From Heliobacterium chlorum (GTDB taxonomy: Bacteria > Bacillota > Desulfitobacteriia > Heliobacteriales > Heliobacteriaceae), in contig NZ_JACVHF010000017.1 in the NCBI RefSeq assembly GCF_014502795.1, forward strand, positions 1-64,000: DNA of 64,000 nucleotides, written 5' to 3'. Shown here in pieces: positions 49,374 through 57,964 of this stretch. The first letter of the stretch is position 1; the number at the start of each line of letters is the position of its first letter. The notes under the pieces are model-generated. The model saw only the letters and a list, made by a program, of their open reading frames with translations, made no database searches and was not told where the DNA came from. Both the position numbers and the translations under genes were made by a program.

Positions 49374-50482
49374 GGACGGTTCTCCTGAGGACGATAGAAT
49401 AGCTTGCTCCATAGCAACAAAATCACTGGTAGTCCGTAAAAAGGGATTTGCAACAACCAGGGTATGAAGGAATACGTGTTTACCGCATCGAGACTTCTAG
49501 GGGGAATAAAGGATACGCAAATGGAAAGTACAGCCAGTGGAATTAGATACGGTCGAAAATCGGTAGCTCGAATCCCTTGGGTCAGCGTAAGGGCTGCTCC
49601 GTACAATCCGACGGCGAGACCAACCGATGAAACACTAGCCCAGACAAAGACAAACATAGGATCGAGCCGTTGGAGAAACGTTTCAAACCGAATGAGGCGA
49701 GTCACCTGAAAGAGAGGGAATCCCATCTGTTGGGCAGATTGGATCTGAAAACACATTTCATAGACAACCTGTGCAAATACAAAAAGAACGGCGGAAAGAA
49801 CGAGTGTAGCTAAACCGCTGCGTCGAAAGTCTTTTTGTTCCCGAAACAACGGTGCGATAAAACCTAATAGAATGATTTCTTCATATAAGCTTGTGTATAG
49901 CAGTCCCGCACTCAAAGTATCCCAAAATCCATATCCCAACCAAGGACTTAAATTATAGACGGTACCCATAGTTCCCCCGAAAGTTAAGGCGAGCGTAAGT
50001 ACCGTCAATCCAATCGGGGCGATAATCATAATCGTGCGGGATAAGCTCTCAAAACCACCGATGGCAAGATAGATGTTTAGTACAACCATCGAGATGACAA
50101 CTATCGATATGGGTGTTTGTGGTAAGAGCGTAGTGAGCACAAATTCGGCGAAGATACGCAGTTCATACCCACTGATTAAGATAAATAAACTGGAGAAAAG
50201 AATCCCTAATAAGAACTGAATCGTAGGACCCCAAAATAAACCAGCAATACTTAAGAGGGAAGCACGGGAAAAAGTAGCGGTAAGGTGATTAAGAATGAAA
50301 AAAATAACGATTGCGCCAATCACTCCGATCAATGGAACCATCCAGGCTGCAGTACCGGCCATTTGACAGAGTTCCCTTGGATTAGCTAAAAACATCTTTA
50401 CATGAACGAAGCTACCGATACAAATGGACGCTTCGATCCAACCGACATAACCCTGGCGTTTTGTGCTATTTTTTTGATTCAT
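49370..50482 (-). CDS. gerB: Spore germination receptor subunit B, permease-like (operon 2)
   Basis: The 370-residue membrane protein starts at ATG 50482, overlapping gerA by 17 bases. Words shared with the operon 1 paralogue include RELCQMAGTAAWMVPLIG, FSRASLLSIAGLFWG and GFESLSRTIMIIAP. It has about ten hydrophobic helices. In family terms this subunit binds the germinant; the two GerB proteins differ enough to suggest different germinants. Confidence 0.92.
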   Translation of the reverse strand: MNQKNSTKRQGYVGWIEASICIGSFVHVKMFLANPRELCQMAGTAAWMVPLIGVIGAIVIFFILNHLTATFSRASLLSIAGLFWGPTIQFLLGILFSSLFILISGYELRIFAEFVLTTLLPQTPISIVVISMVVLNIYLAIGGFESLSRTIMIIAPIGLTVLTLALTFGGTMGTVYNLSPWLGYGFWDTLSAGLLYTSLYEEIILLGFIAPLFREQKDFRRSGLATLVLSAVLFVFAQVVYEMCFQIQSAQQMGFPLFQVTRLIRFETFLQRLDPMFVFVWASVSSVGLAVGLYGAALTLTQGIRATDFRPYLIPLAVLSICVSFIPPRSLDAVNTYSFIPWLLQIPFYGLPVILLLWSKLFYRPQENRP

Positions 50483-52145
50483 TGAGAAAAACCAACTCCA
50501 ACGGCACCGATGCATCCCATGGGCGAGTCACTTTTTTTGCTCTAAACGTGTCTAGGGGGCGAGTATAGTCGGGACGCTTTTCTTCCTTGTAGGGAGGGCG
50601 ACGGAAAAAGGGAGTCAAAAAGCGCTTTTCTAAGGGCGCAACCGGTGTCAAAAAGGGTATGCCTAGTGATCGAAGGCCGATGGCATGTCGAATGAGGGCA
50701 ACTAGTCCAAGCAACACCCCGTAAAAACCAAAAGTGCTTCCCAATAGCAGATTGATTAACCGGACTAGGCGCAGACTGAACGTCAGCGAATATTGAGGCA
50801 TCGAATAACCAGCCAATACGGTGACAGCCATGATGATGATCATCACGGGGGAGACAATTCCCGCCTCGACCACAGCCTGTCCGATGATGATAGCTCCCAC
50901 GATACCGATGGTCGCCCCAATCACCTTTGGAACACGCAATGTAGCCTCCCGGATAAACTCAAAAGCCAACTCTAAAAAGAAAACGGCCACAAAGCTCGGA
51001 AACGGAACCCGTTCCCTCGCCGACGCAATAGAAAGCATCAGTTCTGTCGGGATCATCTCCGGGTGAAAGGAAACCATAGCCACATAGAGTCCAGGCAAAA
51101 ACAGGGAGATGAACAAGCCGATTAAGCGCACAAACCGGGCCAGAGTACCAATAGGCCAACGGAAGTAAATGTCCTCCGGTGAATGCAACTGGGACCAGAA
51201 ATTCACTGGAGCAATCAGCACGAGGGGACTACCTTCCAACATGACCGCTACTGAGCCTTCCAACAGAAAAGCGACTGTACGGTCAGGGCGCTCTGTCAGC
51301 AACATCTGTGAAAATAGGGAGGCAGGTCGATCTTGAATATACTGCTCGATCATGCCGATGTTGTAAATCATATCGATATCGATCGATTTCAAGCGGCGCC
51401 GCATTTCCCAGACCAGTTTCGGATTGGTAAGTCCATCGATATAGAGAAGGTAGAGAGGGCCTCGGTTGCGGCGGCCTGCCGGAAGCGACTCGGCCATGAA
51501 CCCGGGGATAGCCAAGCGCATTCGCAACAAACTGAGATTTTTTTGAGCGACTTCGACAAAAGCGTCATAGGGACCCGGTACGACTGTTTCTATTCGAGGC
51601 GTGTCGATGCCGCGACTCTGCTGCTGTCGCAAATCAACGACAATGGCCCAGTCGAAGCCGTCAATATGAAGGAAAGTCATTCCCCTGACGATGTTTTTTA
51701 CGACATCTTCGATGGATGATACGGTTTCGATCACATGACAGTACGTAAGGGCGTCAGACAGACTCTCAGGAGTGACGTCTTCTATCGAACCGGAGTATTC
51801 AAGAAGAGGGCCGATGACGGACTCCTGCATGAGTTCGGAATTGGTTATACTTTCGAAAAAAGCAATCGAAACTTTTCCCCAGGGAACCGAAAGCAAACGA
51901 AGGATAAAATCAGGATTTCGCTTTGCACGAAATTTTCGAGTGAGTATCCGATGGAGGTCCTGAGCATCGGAAGGGATCGGAGTGACGCTTTGGGGCTTCT
52001 GATAGTTGTTTATATTTAAATGGCGGCGGATAGGCGGACGATTTGGGCTTAAGGAAAACTGTTTCTGAATCGTCGGTTCGTTGACCGTTAGAAGGTCTTT
52101 GATATAGGTTTTTACTTTATTGGCACCCTTAGAGTTGTTTGTCAA
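50466..52145 (-). CDS. gerA: Spore germination receptor subunit A, GerA family (operon 2)
   Basis: The 559-residue GerA paralogue starts at TTG 52145, about ten bases after AAAGGAG. The N-terminal soluble domain carries GPLLEYSGSIEDVTPESLSD, YLLYIDGLTNPKLVWEMRRR and TERPDRTVAFLLEGSVAVM. The membrane domain has FHPEMIPTELMLSIASARE and VGAIIIGQAVVEAGIVSPV. It leads the gerA-gerB-gerC-small D operon on the minus strand. I found no clear forespore promoter in the 190 bases upstream. Confidence 0.93.
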   Translation of the reverse strand: MTNNSKGANKVKTYIKDLLTVNEPTIQKQFSLSPNRPPIRRHLNINNYQKPQSVTPIPSDAQDLHRILTRKFRAKRNPDFILRLLSVPWGKVSIAFFESITNSELMQESVIGPLLEYSGSIEDVTPESLSDALTYCHVIETVSSIEDVVKNIVRGMTFLHIDGFDWAIVVDLRQQQSRGIDTPRIETVVPGPYDAFVEVAQKNLSLLRMRLAIPGFMAESLPAGRRNRGPLYLLYIDGLTNPKLVWEMRRRLKSIDIDMIYNIGMIEQYIQDRPASLFSQMLLTERPDRTVAFLLEGSVAVMLEGSPLVLIAPVNFWSQLHSPEDIYFRWPIGTLARFVRLIGLFISLFLPGLYVAMVSFHPEMIPTELMLSIASARERVPFPSFVAVFFLELAFEFIREATLRVPKVIGATIGIVGAIIIGQAVVEAGIVSPVMIIIMAVTVLAGYSMPQYSLTFSLRLVRLINLLLGSTFGFYGVLLGLVALIRHAIGLRSLGIPFLTPVAPLEKRFLTPFFRRPPYKEEKRPDYTRPLDTFRAKKVTRPWDASVPLELVFLNESKK

Positions 52146-52338
52146 CGCAAGGCGCTCCTTTTACCGATTCAGGATTCAGAAAAACTGCTAAAGATTGAGA
52201 ATGGCCCGTTGTAATTTGTGTTCATGATTAACTTCCCCAGAGTGGTGTAATTCATGCGTAATTCCTACCAATTCAACCTGCTCTTGCCTGTATAGAGTGT
52301 TTACCAGAAAAACAAGGCCTTCGATTCAGTCATCTAGA

Positions 52339-53157
52339 TTAATGCTGGCAGTCAGGACAGAAAAAGGCGTTGCGACCTCCGACCTTGACCGTCTCAACGG
52401 CACGGCCGCAAGTAGGACAAGGTTGACCGGTCCGTTCATAAACCTGCAGTTGATTCGTATAGCCTCCTGTCAATTCATCGCCGGTCATGAAGGGATACTC
52501 GGAGACACCGCCTTGCTGAACGGCTGTTTGGAGCGTTGATAGGAGGCACTTGTATAAACGGTCAATTTCTGATTCATGGAGCGTAGACGTTTTTCGTACC
52601 GGCAAGATCCGGCTGCAAAAGAGAATCTCATTAGAATAGACGTTGCCGATGCCGGCGATGAACTTCTGATCCATCAAGAGCGGTTTGATCATTCCCCGCC
52701 GTCCTTTCAACATCTGCTCGAACTTGGCCAGTGAGAACTGTGCATCGAGTGGTTCCGGTCCCAGTTCGGCATAGTCGGGATGAGACATCACCATTTCATC
52801 CGAAAAAAGATGGATGAAGCCCAAATGCATCCGGTAGAAGGAGAGCCGCTCTCCGGAATCGAAGAGGATGATCACGTTGGCCCCATCGGGGATAGCTTCG
52901 GCCGGTAAGAAGAAGCGCAGATATCCGTCGATCATGAAATGAAACAACATGGACCGATCGGTCGGCAGTCGAAGCCGGATAACTTTACCTCTCCGCTGGG
53001 CGCTTATAAAAGACTGGTTTTTCAATGCTTCTGTGAACTCGTCTATGGAAACATTGAGGGTTTTTGGCCGGTTGACGACGACGTCCTGAATCATCTTGCC
53101 GACAACGTGCTTTTCCAGATGCAGACGGACCGTTTCAATTTCGGGCAGTTCCGGCAT
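52339..53157 (-). CDS. Fpg/Nei-family DNA glycosylase, divergent
   Basis: The 272-residue protein begins MPELPEIETVRLHLEKHVVG, the catalytic Pro-Glu start of formamidopyrimidine-DNA glycosylases. It has LLMDQKFIAGIGNVYSNEIL (helix-two-turn-helix) and a C-terminal zinc finger CPTCGRAV...FFCPDCQH. The usual HLGMSG segment is replaced by HFMIDGYL, and the region of the DPRRFG loop reads YRMHLGF, so lesion recognition may differ from MutM. It removes damaged bases and cuts the abasic site in related enzymes. It is a single gene between the germination operon and an aldehyde dehydrogenase. Confidence 0.85.
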   Translation of the reverse strand: MPELPEIETVRLHLEKHVVGKMIQDVVVNRPKTLNVSIDEFTEALKNQSFISAQRRGKVIRLRLPTDRSMLFHFMIDGYLRFFLPAEAIPDGANVIILFDSGERLSFYRMHLGFIHLFSDEMVMSHPDYAELGPEPLDAQFSLAKFEQMLKGRRGMIKPLLMDQKFIAGIGNVYSNEILFCSRILPVRKTSTLHESEIDRLYKCLLSTLQTAVQQGGVSEYPFMTGDELTGGYTNQLQVYERTGQPCPTCGRAVETVKVGGRNAFFCPDCQH

Positions 53158-53454
53158 ACCGATTACTCCTCTTGAGCGTGATTAGTTATGGTCATAAAGG
53201 AAACGGTTATCAACACCATTTTTCTTTAGCGATATAATCGGGTCCTGCGATTGAGGATTTCAAACCATTGAGAGTACTTCGTAAAATTGTTTTTACATAC
53301 ATGATGTCCAATGTTCGCTCATGAATGTAGATTGCGGCAATAGGAACCTCCGTTGACAGGAATCGGAAAAAAGGAGAAAATCGAAGGAGAGCCGTTATTT
53401 ACCTATATGGAAGGGGTTATACGGGAAAGGACGATATGGAGCGGAGGAAGGAAT

Positions 53455-54897
53455 ATGGAAAGAGAACAGGCCTGTGGGCTGCTCATCAACGGTGCTTGGG
53501 TACATACAGAAGACAATTTCGAAGTTCGAGATAAATATTCCGGAGAAGTGCTCGCCCGGGTCAGTCAAGCCGGCGAAGAAGAAGTCCGCGCAGCCGTTAC
53601 GGCGGCCAAAGCTGCTTTAGCTCATCCGATGACGCCCCAACAGCGCTATGAGATCTTGATGAAACTGAAGGATCTGCTCTTCGAGAACCGCCGGGAACTG
53701 GGTGAACTGATCGCTGCGGAAGCGGGCAAGCCGCTGAAGGACGCCCTGGCTGAAGTGGGGCGGGCGGCAGAGACGATCCGCCTCTCGGCGGAAGAAGCAC
53801 TTCGCATCACTGGAGAGACCGTTCCGGTGGAGGGCTTTCCTGGTTCAGAAAACCGTTTAGCATTCACTATCCGTGTGCCCGTCGGCGTCGTTTGCGCTAT
53901 CAGCCCCTTCAACTACCCTTTGAACCTGGTCTGTCATAAAGTGGGACCAGCCTTGGCCGCCGGAAATGCTGTCGTATTGAAACCGGCGTCGACAACGCCG
54001 CTATCGGCGATACGCCTTTGTGAGCTTACTCAGCAAGCAGGACTCCCGGACGGCTGGCTTAATGTGGTCGTTGGCCCCGGCTGGACTGTTGGGGAAGCGT
54101 TGCTGGCGAACGACGACATCAACTATTACACGTTTACCGGATCCTACGCTGTCGGCAAGCGGCTTAAGGAACGAGCGGGCATGCGCAAAGTCACCTTGGA
54201 ACTAGGCTCGAACTCGGGCACCATCGTGCACAAAGACGCTGACCTGGAACTGGCAGCGCGGCAGTGCGCCCGCATGGCTTTTGCCAATGCGGGCCAAATC
54301 TGCATCTCTGTCCAGCGCGTCCTCGTCCATGAGCAGATTTTTGATGCTTTCACCCGGGAATTGACAGCCCATACGCAAAGGCTGGTGGTCGGCGATCCGA
54401 GAGAGATGACGACAGATGTGGGGCCTGTCATCTGTGAACAAGAAGCGGAGCGGATCATCCAATGGGTTCAGGAGGCGGTGGAGCAAGGCGCTAAATTGCT
54501 TACCGGCGGAAATCGTCAGGGGGCCCTCGTTCAGCCGACGGTACTGGCTGATGTAGGAGCGACCATGCGCGTCTGGTGCCAGGAGATCTTCGGGCCTGTC
54601 GTTACCTTGATGCCCTATCAGACGATTCAGGAAGCCATCGACAAGATCAATGATTCCGAGTACGGCCTGCAAGCAGGTATCTTTACGAACGCCATGGATG
54701 TGGCCTTAGAATGCGCCAAAAAGATAAAAGTCGGTGGTATCATCATCAACGACACTTCGACCTACCGGGCCGATAACATGCCCTATGGCGGGGTAAAAAA
54801 CAGTGGCACTGGCAAGGAAGGCCCGGCTTATGCTGTCCGGGAGATGACGGAAAGCCGGATCGTCGTCTTTAACCACAGGCCGCCGCAAGGAGAATAA
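53455..54897 (+). CDS. NAD(P)-dependent aldehyde dehydrogenase
   Basis: The 480-residue ALDH-superfamily enzyme has FNYPLNLVCHKVGPALAAGN, the nucleotide segment FTGSYAVGKRLKERAG, the active-site Glu in LELGSNSG, the catalytic cysteine in NAGQICISVQRVLVHE and EIFGPVVTLMPY. It resembles the lactaldehyde/succinate-semialdehyde branch, but the substrate cannot be fixed. I choose ATG 53455, preceded by GGAGGAAGG; the frame extends upstream to 53353 without a better site. It is a single-gene unit with a terminator. Confidence 0.9.
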   Translation: MEREQACGLLINGAWVHTEDNFEVRDKYSGEVLARVSQAGEEEVRAAVTAAKAALAHPMTPQQRYEILMKLKDLLFENRRELGELIAAEAGKPLKDALAEVGRAAETIRLSAEEALRITGETVPVEGFPGSENRLAFTIRVPVGVVCAISPFNYPLNLVCHKVGPALAAGNAVVLKPASTTPLSAIRLCELTQQAGLPDGWLNVVVGPGWTVGEALLANDDINYYTFTGSYAVGKRLKERAGMRKVTLELGSNSGTIVHKDADLELAARQCARMAFANAGQICISVQRVLVHEQIFDAFTRELTAHTQRLVVGDPREMTTDVGPVICEQEAERIIQWVQEAVEQGAKLLTGGNRQGALVQPTVLADVGATMRVWCQEIFGPVVTLMPYQTIQEAIDKINDSEYGLQAGIFTNAMDVALECAKKIKVGGIIINDTSTYRADNMPYGGVKNSGTGKEGPAYAVREMTESRIVVFNHRPPQGE

Positions 54898-54968
54898 GTT
54901 GGTAACAAAATGGTAATTCTTCTTACTACAACACAAAATTAATTTATCCCAATACAAAAGAAGGAAAA

Positions 54969-55007
54969 TAAAAGCCGATGCATAATTAATTTGCATCGGC
55001 TTTTATT
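54969..55007 (+). terminator. Rho-independent terminator
   Basis: TAAAAGCCGATGCA pairs with TGCATCGGCTTTTA around a short A/T loop. Confidence 0.85.
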
Positions 55008-55096
55008 AGGTATAAAATGAAAATCCAGTCATTTTTTCAAAACCATCTGTCCATCTGCTGCGTCATTATAGGAAAAGTAATATTAGGAGGGTACTT

Positions 55097-57259
55097 GTGA
55101 AAAAAAGCTGCCGGAAATGGACTGCTGCCGGACTGACAGCGCTGATGCTGTTCAGTGCAGCCCCCGCGGTTTGGGCCGGAATGTCTCCGGAACAAAATCA
55201 AAACGAAACGGCCCAGGCGAAAATCACCTTGGAACAGGCCGTGAAAAAGGCAAAAGAAGCCTTTCCAATCCCAGCAGAACTGAGCCGTTTTACATCCCGC
55301 TTTTCTACGCAAGAAAATCAACGAAGTTGGGAATTGCAATGGGACCTGGAAGACGGGGGTCCCCACTTTAGCAGCATGCAAATTTCTATCGATGCCGACA
55401 CGGGAGATATCCGCTCCATGTTTCGTTGGAAAGATGACCCCCGGAACAGCAACCTGATTCGAACACCGAAGATCAGCCGGGAACAGGCATTAGAGAAAGC
55501 TAAGGAACTCGTCCAACGGCTGCACCCCGGACTCCTGGCGGAATTGGAACTTCAACCCGAGTCGGCGAATATGACCAATTCTGCCGATGCCTTGCGAAAC
55601 GGTCAGTACTCTTTCGAGTGGATTCGTAAAGCCAACGGGGTCCCTGTTCGTTGGAACGGAGCTGGCGTAGCTGTATCAGCGGAAGATGGAAGTATCACCA
55701 ATTATCACTTTACATGGCTCAGAGATACGATCCCCAGCGGAACTGCTCAGTGTACTCCGGAAGCGGCGGAAGCGGCTTTTAAGAAAGCCCAGATGCTCCA
55801 ACTGCAATATTTCATCACACCTGGTTATGCGCGAAAAGGCGACCAAACACCGCAGGTCAAATTGGTCTATCAATTGCATCACCCTTCCGAAGGGAAGATC
55901 GATGCGAAAACAGGACAACCTTATACACCGCAGGGAGATACATCTAGTAACGGTATGATTCCATTTCTATCCGGTACGGGAGGAGGACCTGGAAACAACG
56001 CATTAACGCCGGAAGAACAGGCGGCAAAAATCCAATCGGAAGGTATGATCAGCCGGGAAAAAGCACTAGCCCTAGTTGAAAAATGGGTACCTACGACCAA
56101 AAAGGGTGAAATACAAAGTGTTTTACACCAAAACCCCTTAGGAAGCAAGAATAACTTTATTTGGGATTTCAGTTGGTCGGAAAATAACACATTTTGTAAT
56201 GCCAGCGTAGACGCTAAAACGGGGGAACTCGTTGAAATATCGAGGAGAAACCATTTTGATGGAAGTGAGCCCGGAAAGTTAGATCGTGACGGTGCCCGTA
56301 AGATAGCCGACGATTTTCTGCGGAAAATACAGCCCGATAAACTGAAGTTGACCCAGTACGATCCATTAGCTGTTCTATCAGAGTTCCGACCCGATGGAAA
56401 ACTGTCAAACCACCAGACCTTTTTCTATAATCGAATGGTCAACCAAATTCCTTTTCCCCAAAACGGTTTCCAGGTTGAGGTGGATACGGTAACCAAAGAA
56501 ATCACCGGATATCGATGCAGTTGGGATCAAATGGACTTTCCTTCTCCCGACGGCGTCATCTCGGCAGATGAGGCTGTGGACGCTTTTTTGGAGTATATGC
56601 CCCTCAAATTGGTCTATGATGTGCCCTTTCGTCAAGTGGAAAAGACTCCGGTCCTCTTGACGTACGCTCCCGACATCAAGCCGGGGATGGGCTTCGTACA
56701 GATGATAGATGGTCGCAGCAAAAAACCCCTCAGCTATGACGGAGAACCTGTCTCTGCTGTTGGGGACAAAGTATTTACGGACGTGACGGGGCATCGAGCG
56801 GAAAAAGAAATCCAGATGATCGGACGGCTCGATATGCTCCGGGAGTATAAAGATTCTTTTCATCCCGATGAACCGCTGAAAGCAGTAGCCCTCGTAAAGG
56901 CACTCTACCAGTTGAGGCATGAGGGATGGCAGCCGGACGAGGGCGCACTTGTGCGACAGGCTGTCAGCGAAGGCTGGCTGGACAAAAATCTCAAGGCCGA
57001 TTCTACTCTCACTCGCATGGAAATGGCTAAAACGGTTGTCCGTTTCTTAGGACTCGACGTGGCGGCCCGGTACGGGGGAATCTATAAAGTACCCTATACT
57101 GACGCAGACTCCCTGTCGCCGGAACAGGTCGGTTATGCCGTATTGGCCGGTGCTATGGGTGTCATTTCATCGCAAGAGGGCGCTTTCCGAGCCAATGATA
57201 TCGTCAGTCGCGCCGATGGCGCAGTTGCGCTCGTTCATCTGATGGATATAAAGAGGTAA
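55097..57259 (+). CDS. Secreted YcdB/YcdC-domain protein with S-layer homology (SLH) modules
   Basis: A signal peptide of about 28 residues ends in SAAPAVWAG. The large middle part (about 40-520) contains repeated PepSY-like YcdB/YcdC domains, each beginning with a helix such as ISREQALEKAKELVQRLHPG and continuing with SFEWIRKANGVPV. The C-terminal 180 residues resemble SLH modules: FTDVTGHRAEKEIQMIGRLD, LTRMEMAKTVVRFLGLD and ANDIVSRADGAVALVHLM. It should be exported and held at the cell wall. The role of YcdB domains is unknown. Start GTG 55097 follows AGGAGGG. Confidence 0.85.
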   Translation: MKKSCRKWTAAGLTALMLFSAAPAVWAGMSPEQNQNETAQAKITLEQAVKKAKEAFPIPAELSRFTSRFSTQENQRSWELQWDLEDGGPHFSSMQISIDADTGDIRSMFRWKDDPRNSNLIRTPKISREQALEKAKELVQRLHPGLLAELELQPESANMTNSADALRNGQYSFEWIRKANGVPVRWNGAGVAVSAEDGSITNYHFTWLRDTIPSGTAQCTPEAAEAAFKKAQMLQLQYFITPGYARKGDQTPQVKLVYQLHHPSEGKIDAKTGQPYTPQGDTSSNGMIPFLSGTGGGPGNNALTPEEQAAKIQSEGMISREKALALVEKWVPTTKKGEIQSVLHQNPLGSKNNFIWDFSWSENNTFCNASVDAKTGELVEISRRNHFDGSEPGKLDRDGARKIADDFLRKIQPDKLKLTQYDPLAVLSEFRPDGKLSNHQTFFYNRMVNQIPFPQNGFQVEVDTVTKEITGYRCSWDQMDFPSPDGVISADEAVDAFLEYMPLKLVYDVPFRQVEKTPVLLTYAPDIKPGMGFVQMIDGRSKKPLSYDGEPVSAVGDKVFTDVTGHRAEKEIQMIGRLDMLREYKDSFHPDEPLKAVALVKALYQLRHEGWQPDEGALVRQAVSEGWLDKNLKADSTLTRMEMAKTVVRFLGLDVAARYGGIYKVPYTDADSLSPEQVGYAVLAGAMGVISSQEGAFRANDIVSRADGAVALVHLMDIKR

Positions 57260-57290
57260 TTCCAATAATCAGACCTTGCCCGAATAAGAA

Positions 57291-57322
57291 AGACCCTGCC
57301 GCGTTTATGAACGGCAGGGTCT
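57291..57322. terminator. Hairpin terminator between convergent genes
   Basis: AGACCCTGCCG (57291-57301) pairs perfectly with CGGCAGGGTCT (57312-57322). Confidence 0.8.
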
Positions 57323-57387
57323 TAGTTCATGTATTTGTCATCCGTACAGAATTGCTTGTTTTGAAGATTTGCCATTCGGTGATGTTG

Positions 57388-57816
57388 TCACTGATAATTT
57401 AATTTATCCGTCGAGGGATCGTAAACGGCTACCGAGACATGACGAAGACCTTCTCGCAACAATCCCGATTTGGCATGGTTAATCAAGGAACCGTTGAGGA
57501 ATTTGCTATAGCAGTCTTGGGGAACGACAAGAACCGTTCGATATTGGGAGGAGAAAGTCGTCAATTGTTGTGTCGTATGTACATCGCCTAAAGTGGAGCA
57601 GGTTTCAATTTCGTACACTGTCGTTACATCATCTTTGGTGGCCATGATGTCGGGCACACAGTGCTCGATCTCTTTCGGTGCTCCTTCTTCCCAATGGATA
57701 TGGTCGGCCAGGACGTAATATCCTGCCACTTTCAGTTGGCTGGCTACGGCTTGTACGCACTGGTCGTGACTGGTCTGCTCGACTTGCACACGATTCGGGT
57801 TTTTCCCTCTGAACAT
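57388..57816 (-). CDS. Hypothetical protein with possible PD-(D/E)XK nuclease fold (142 aa)
   Basis: I choose ATG 57816 with GAGGTGG upstream; the longer frame would include the terminator region. The middle reads VPDIMATKDDVTTVYEIET, a P-D followed by E-x-E, and then QLTTFSSQYRTVLVVPQDC. The spacing fits the core of PD-(D/E)XK nucleases, although a lysine in the last position is absent. Such folds also occur in holliday-junction and restriction-like proteins. No modification methylase is near. Function is unassigned. Confidence 0.6.
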   Translation of the reverse strand: MFRGKNPNRVQVEQTSHDQCVQAVASQLKVAGYYVLADHIHWEEGAPKEIEHCVPDIMATKDDVTTVYEIETCSTLGDVHTTQQLTTFSSQYRTVLVVPQDCYSKFLNGSLINHAKSGLLREGLRHVSVAVYDPSTDKLNYQ

Positions 57817-57849
57817 AACCGCCCACCTCACTAATATCCTGTTATATGC

Positions 57850-57900
57850 AAAAAGCCCTTTTCCAGCGTTAAGGGGCACATACGCCGAAAAGGGCTTTTT
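57850..57900 (-). terminator. Terminator of the multi-PAS kinase gene
   Basis: On the minus strand GAAAAAGCCCTTTTC-type arms (57850-57863 with 57887-57900) form a 14-bp stem and the transcript ends in a T-run. It lies between the kinase and the next minus-strand gene. Confidence 0.8.
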
Positions 57901-57964
57901 CACCTTGGGAAGTCAAAAGACAAAGCTTGCTGTTCGTTATCTCATTCTCTTACGAATGATTATA

